Shown piece after piece: positions 48,869 to 50,147 of a DNA stretch of 50,147 bases. The DNA lies in the NCBI GenBank assembly GCA_049999765.1, contig JBNGIQ010009375.1, positions 82,273-132,419 on the forward strand, in the 5' to 3' direction. The notes beneath the pieces were generated by a model. It saw only the letters and a list, made by a program, of their open reading frames with translations, did not search any database and was not told where the DNA came from. Positions within the stretch are counted from its first letter, which is position 1; every line of letters starts with the position of its first letter. This DNA comes from Phaeoceros laevis (Eukaryota; Anthocerotophyta; Anthocerotopsida; Notothyladales). The position numbers were made by a program, and so were the translations under genes.

Positions 48869-48927
48869 AATTGCTAGAGTCGGACCTTGGTCGCATCATC
48901 CCTAACCAAGGTCCGACTCTAGCAATT
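48869..48927. repeat. Perfect 23-bp inverted repeat
   Basis: Arms 48869-48891 and 48905-48927 (TTGCTAGAGTCGGACCTTGG and complement) pair without mismatch around 13 nt. It abuts the start of the argJ-intron copy. A foldback insertion or small-RNA precursor are both possible. Confidence 0.9.
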
Positions 48928-49290
48928 GGAGGTTTCCACTTTGATTTGCATTGGGGCTGATGTCTTTTAGCATGCACCTACTGAATCCTATCGTTGGCAT
49001 GCTGTATGTAAACTTGAAGCTTGATGGTTTGCATCCGATATCCCGTTTCTCTGTGATGTCCAAACGATGACGAGGCTGAGTTGTTGCCATTTGCGGAGGC
49101 TGGTTAAGGTGTAGTGTTGGATGTTCTTTTCAACACATCAATTGGCAACCGTTCTTAGTTGTCAATGCTTACAAGTCCAGTGACTCTGAAGAGACATTTG
49201 TGTGAGAAAAGTCTTTGCTGGTGCCAATTTGGAAAGATGTTCTGGCAAACCTTTCTTGTTATGAAATGAAATTGGGTTGCTTGGTTTTGC
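48926..49290 (+). repeat. Decayed copy of the long argJ intron
   Basis: Follows 2424-2868 in the same orientation: TTTCTCTGTGATGTC, GTTGCCATTTGCGGAGG, GTTGGATGTTCTTTTCAACA, GTCCAGTGACTCTGAAG and TGCCAATTTGGAA all recur in order, with many substitutions and indels. No argJ exon is attached on either side. It is either a duplicated piece of argJ or a transposon that also sits in the argJ intron. Confidence 0.8.
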
Positions 49291-50106
49291 CCAGGTGATG
49301 CTACTAGCGGACATAGTAGTTGCCCGCCGGTGCTACCCGTTGAAGCCATGAAAACACAAGAGGACAGAGTTTCGACCCCTCGCCACTCACCATGAACACT
49401 CACTGGACGGCTGTACGGAACCTACTACTGTAGAGGGCCATACAAGTAGCACCCGGCGCGCGCGAAAAAGTGTCAACAACCACACGACGAACAGGTTGAT
49501 GTGGAAGATGTTCACCAGCCGGACGGACCAGTCCGGAAATGCTCTTGGGAGAGGGATCCAGAAGGGAAGCCGTTTACAAGCATCACCAGTAACTTGTAAC
49601 CGAGAGCTTTGGCTATCCGCGCTTCGCCCACGCCTTCCTCGTGCTAGGATGGGATGCTGGCACTGATGCAGACATATACACTTATCGGGAAAAAAGCGTT
49701 GAGCGGTGCCCGGAATTGCATTAAACCTGCAAAGCCGTGAGCGTTGTTGATGTTATCCTCGTTTTCCGTTGGTCAGAACTGGTTGCAGCTGGCTAGCACG
49801 ATCCATCGGAACAAAATGTTTCTCTTGCGCCTCTTGGGCCGGGATAGTCACATGAACAATTTCAAGCCCTGGCGGGGATTATATTCATGTAGTAGTAGTA
49901 GAAAGGTCATGCTAGCCGTTTCCCATGTGACACATTGGTGGCGCACTGTGGGTGGATTGGTGGTTGTACCTTGCAGGAGGTTCACCCCCCAGAGAAAGCG
50001 GGCCGACGCTGCAGCAGCGCTAGCTACTTAAAGAAGCGCGTATCTCTCTGCAATTCGAACCTTGAGCACCCTTCTCGCAACAGCAAGCAATTGCAAGCAA
50101 GCGACA
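49291..50106. other. Intergenic DNA upstream of the terminal gene
   Basis: Short frames only. The last 100 bp presumably carry the leader of the gene at 50107. I see no clear TATA box. Confidence 0.45.
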
Positions 50107-50147
50107 ATGGCGCCGGCTGTGTCTCTCCTGACCGCGTCTGCCCTGCT
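50107..50147 (+). CDS. Start of a gene running off the window
   Basis: ATG in a good plant initiation context (GCGACAATGGCG) opens MAPAVSLLTASAL, which looks like the beginning of a signal or transit peptide. Only 13 codons are visible. No in-frame stop occurs before the end. Confidence 0.4.
   Translation, partial: MAPAVSLLTASAL

Overview
The window is nuclear DNA of a land plant. It has spliced genes with short GT-AG introns (about 70-300 nt, two of them GC-AG), plant-only families (a DYW-type PPR protein, malectin-LRR receptor kinases, BTB proteins resembling Arabidopsis At4g08455, a plant Zn/Cd-type P1B ATPase), foldback elements and satellite DNA, and runs of N. Compact genes and DYW proteins ending in CSCKGRP instead of DYW suggest a seed-free plant such as a lycophyte, fern or bryophyte. 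That placement is inference.

Layout. 1-219 is the 3' end of a PPR-DYW gene. 2145-3518 holds the last five exons of argJ (glutamate N-acetyltransferase) without the front of the gene. 5312-6146 is a two-exon orphan membrane protein. 6710-12789 is a large heavy-metal ATPase of 12 inferred exons. Its C-terminal tail of about 600 residues carries 15 Cys-x-x-x-Cys modules, mostly CSKKCCG. From 12.8 to 28.4 kb lies a repeat-rich block. It contains a large inverted duplication (about 14.7-16.5 kb against 23.5-25.2 kb), a satellite with a period of about 530 bp, nested foldback insertions and four assembly gaps. Each arm of the inverted duplication carries one copy of a tiny two-exon gene for a secreted-looking peptide (74 and 67 residues). 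28.5-36.3 kb is a tandem BTB cluster: three intact genes, one copy with three frameshifts and two truncated relics. 36.5-46.4 kb holds two malectin-LRR receptor kinases, head to head and about 1.5 kb apart, with matching exon structures. From 46.9 to 49.3 kb are a decayed PPR-DYW copy on the minus strand and a decayed copy of the long argJ intron, so both ends of the window carry PPR-DYW and argJ-derived DNA. A gene start appears at 50107 and runs off the end.

The genes do not form a pathway. The ATPase is a metal-export or sequestration pump whose tail probably binds Zn or Cd. The BTB proteins are candidate CUL3 adaptors. The paired receptor kinases are predicted active surface receptors. 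The likeliest undescribed items are the duplicated secreted peptide gene, the ATPase tail and N-terminal extension, and the nested repeats that preserve their own empty insertion sites. All exon borders were read by eye from splice signals, reading phase and family similarity. No alignment or expression data were available.
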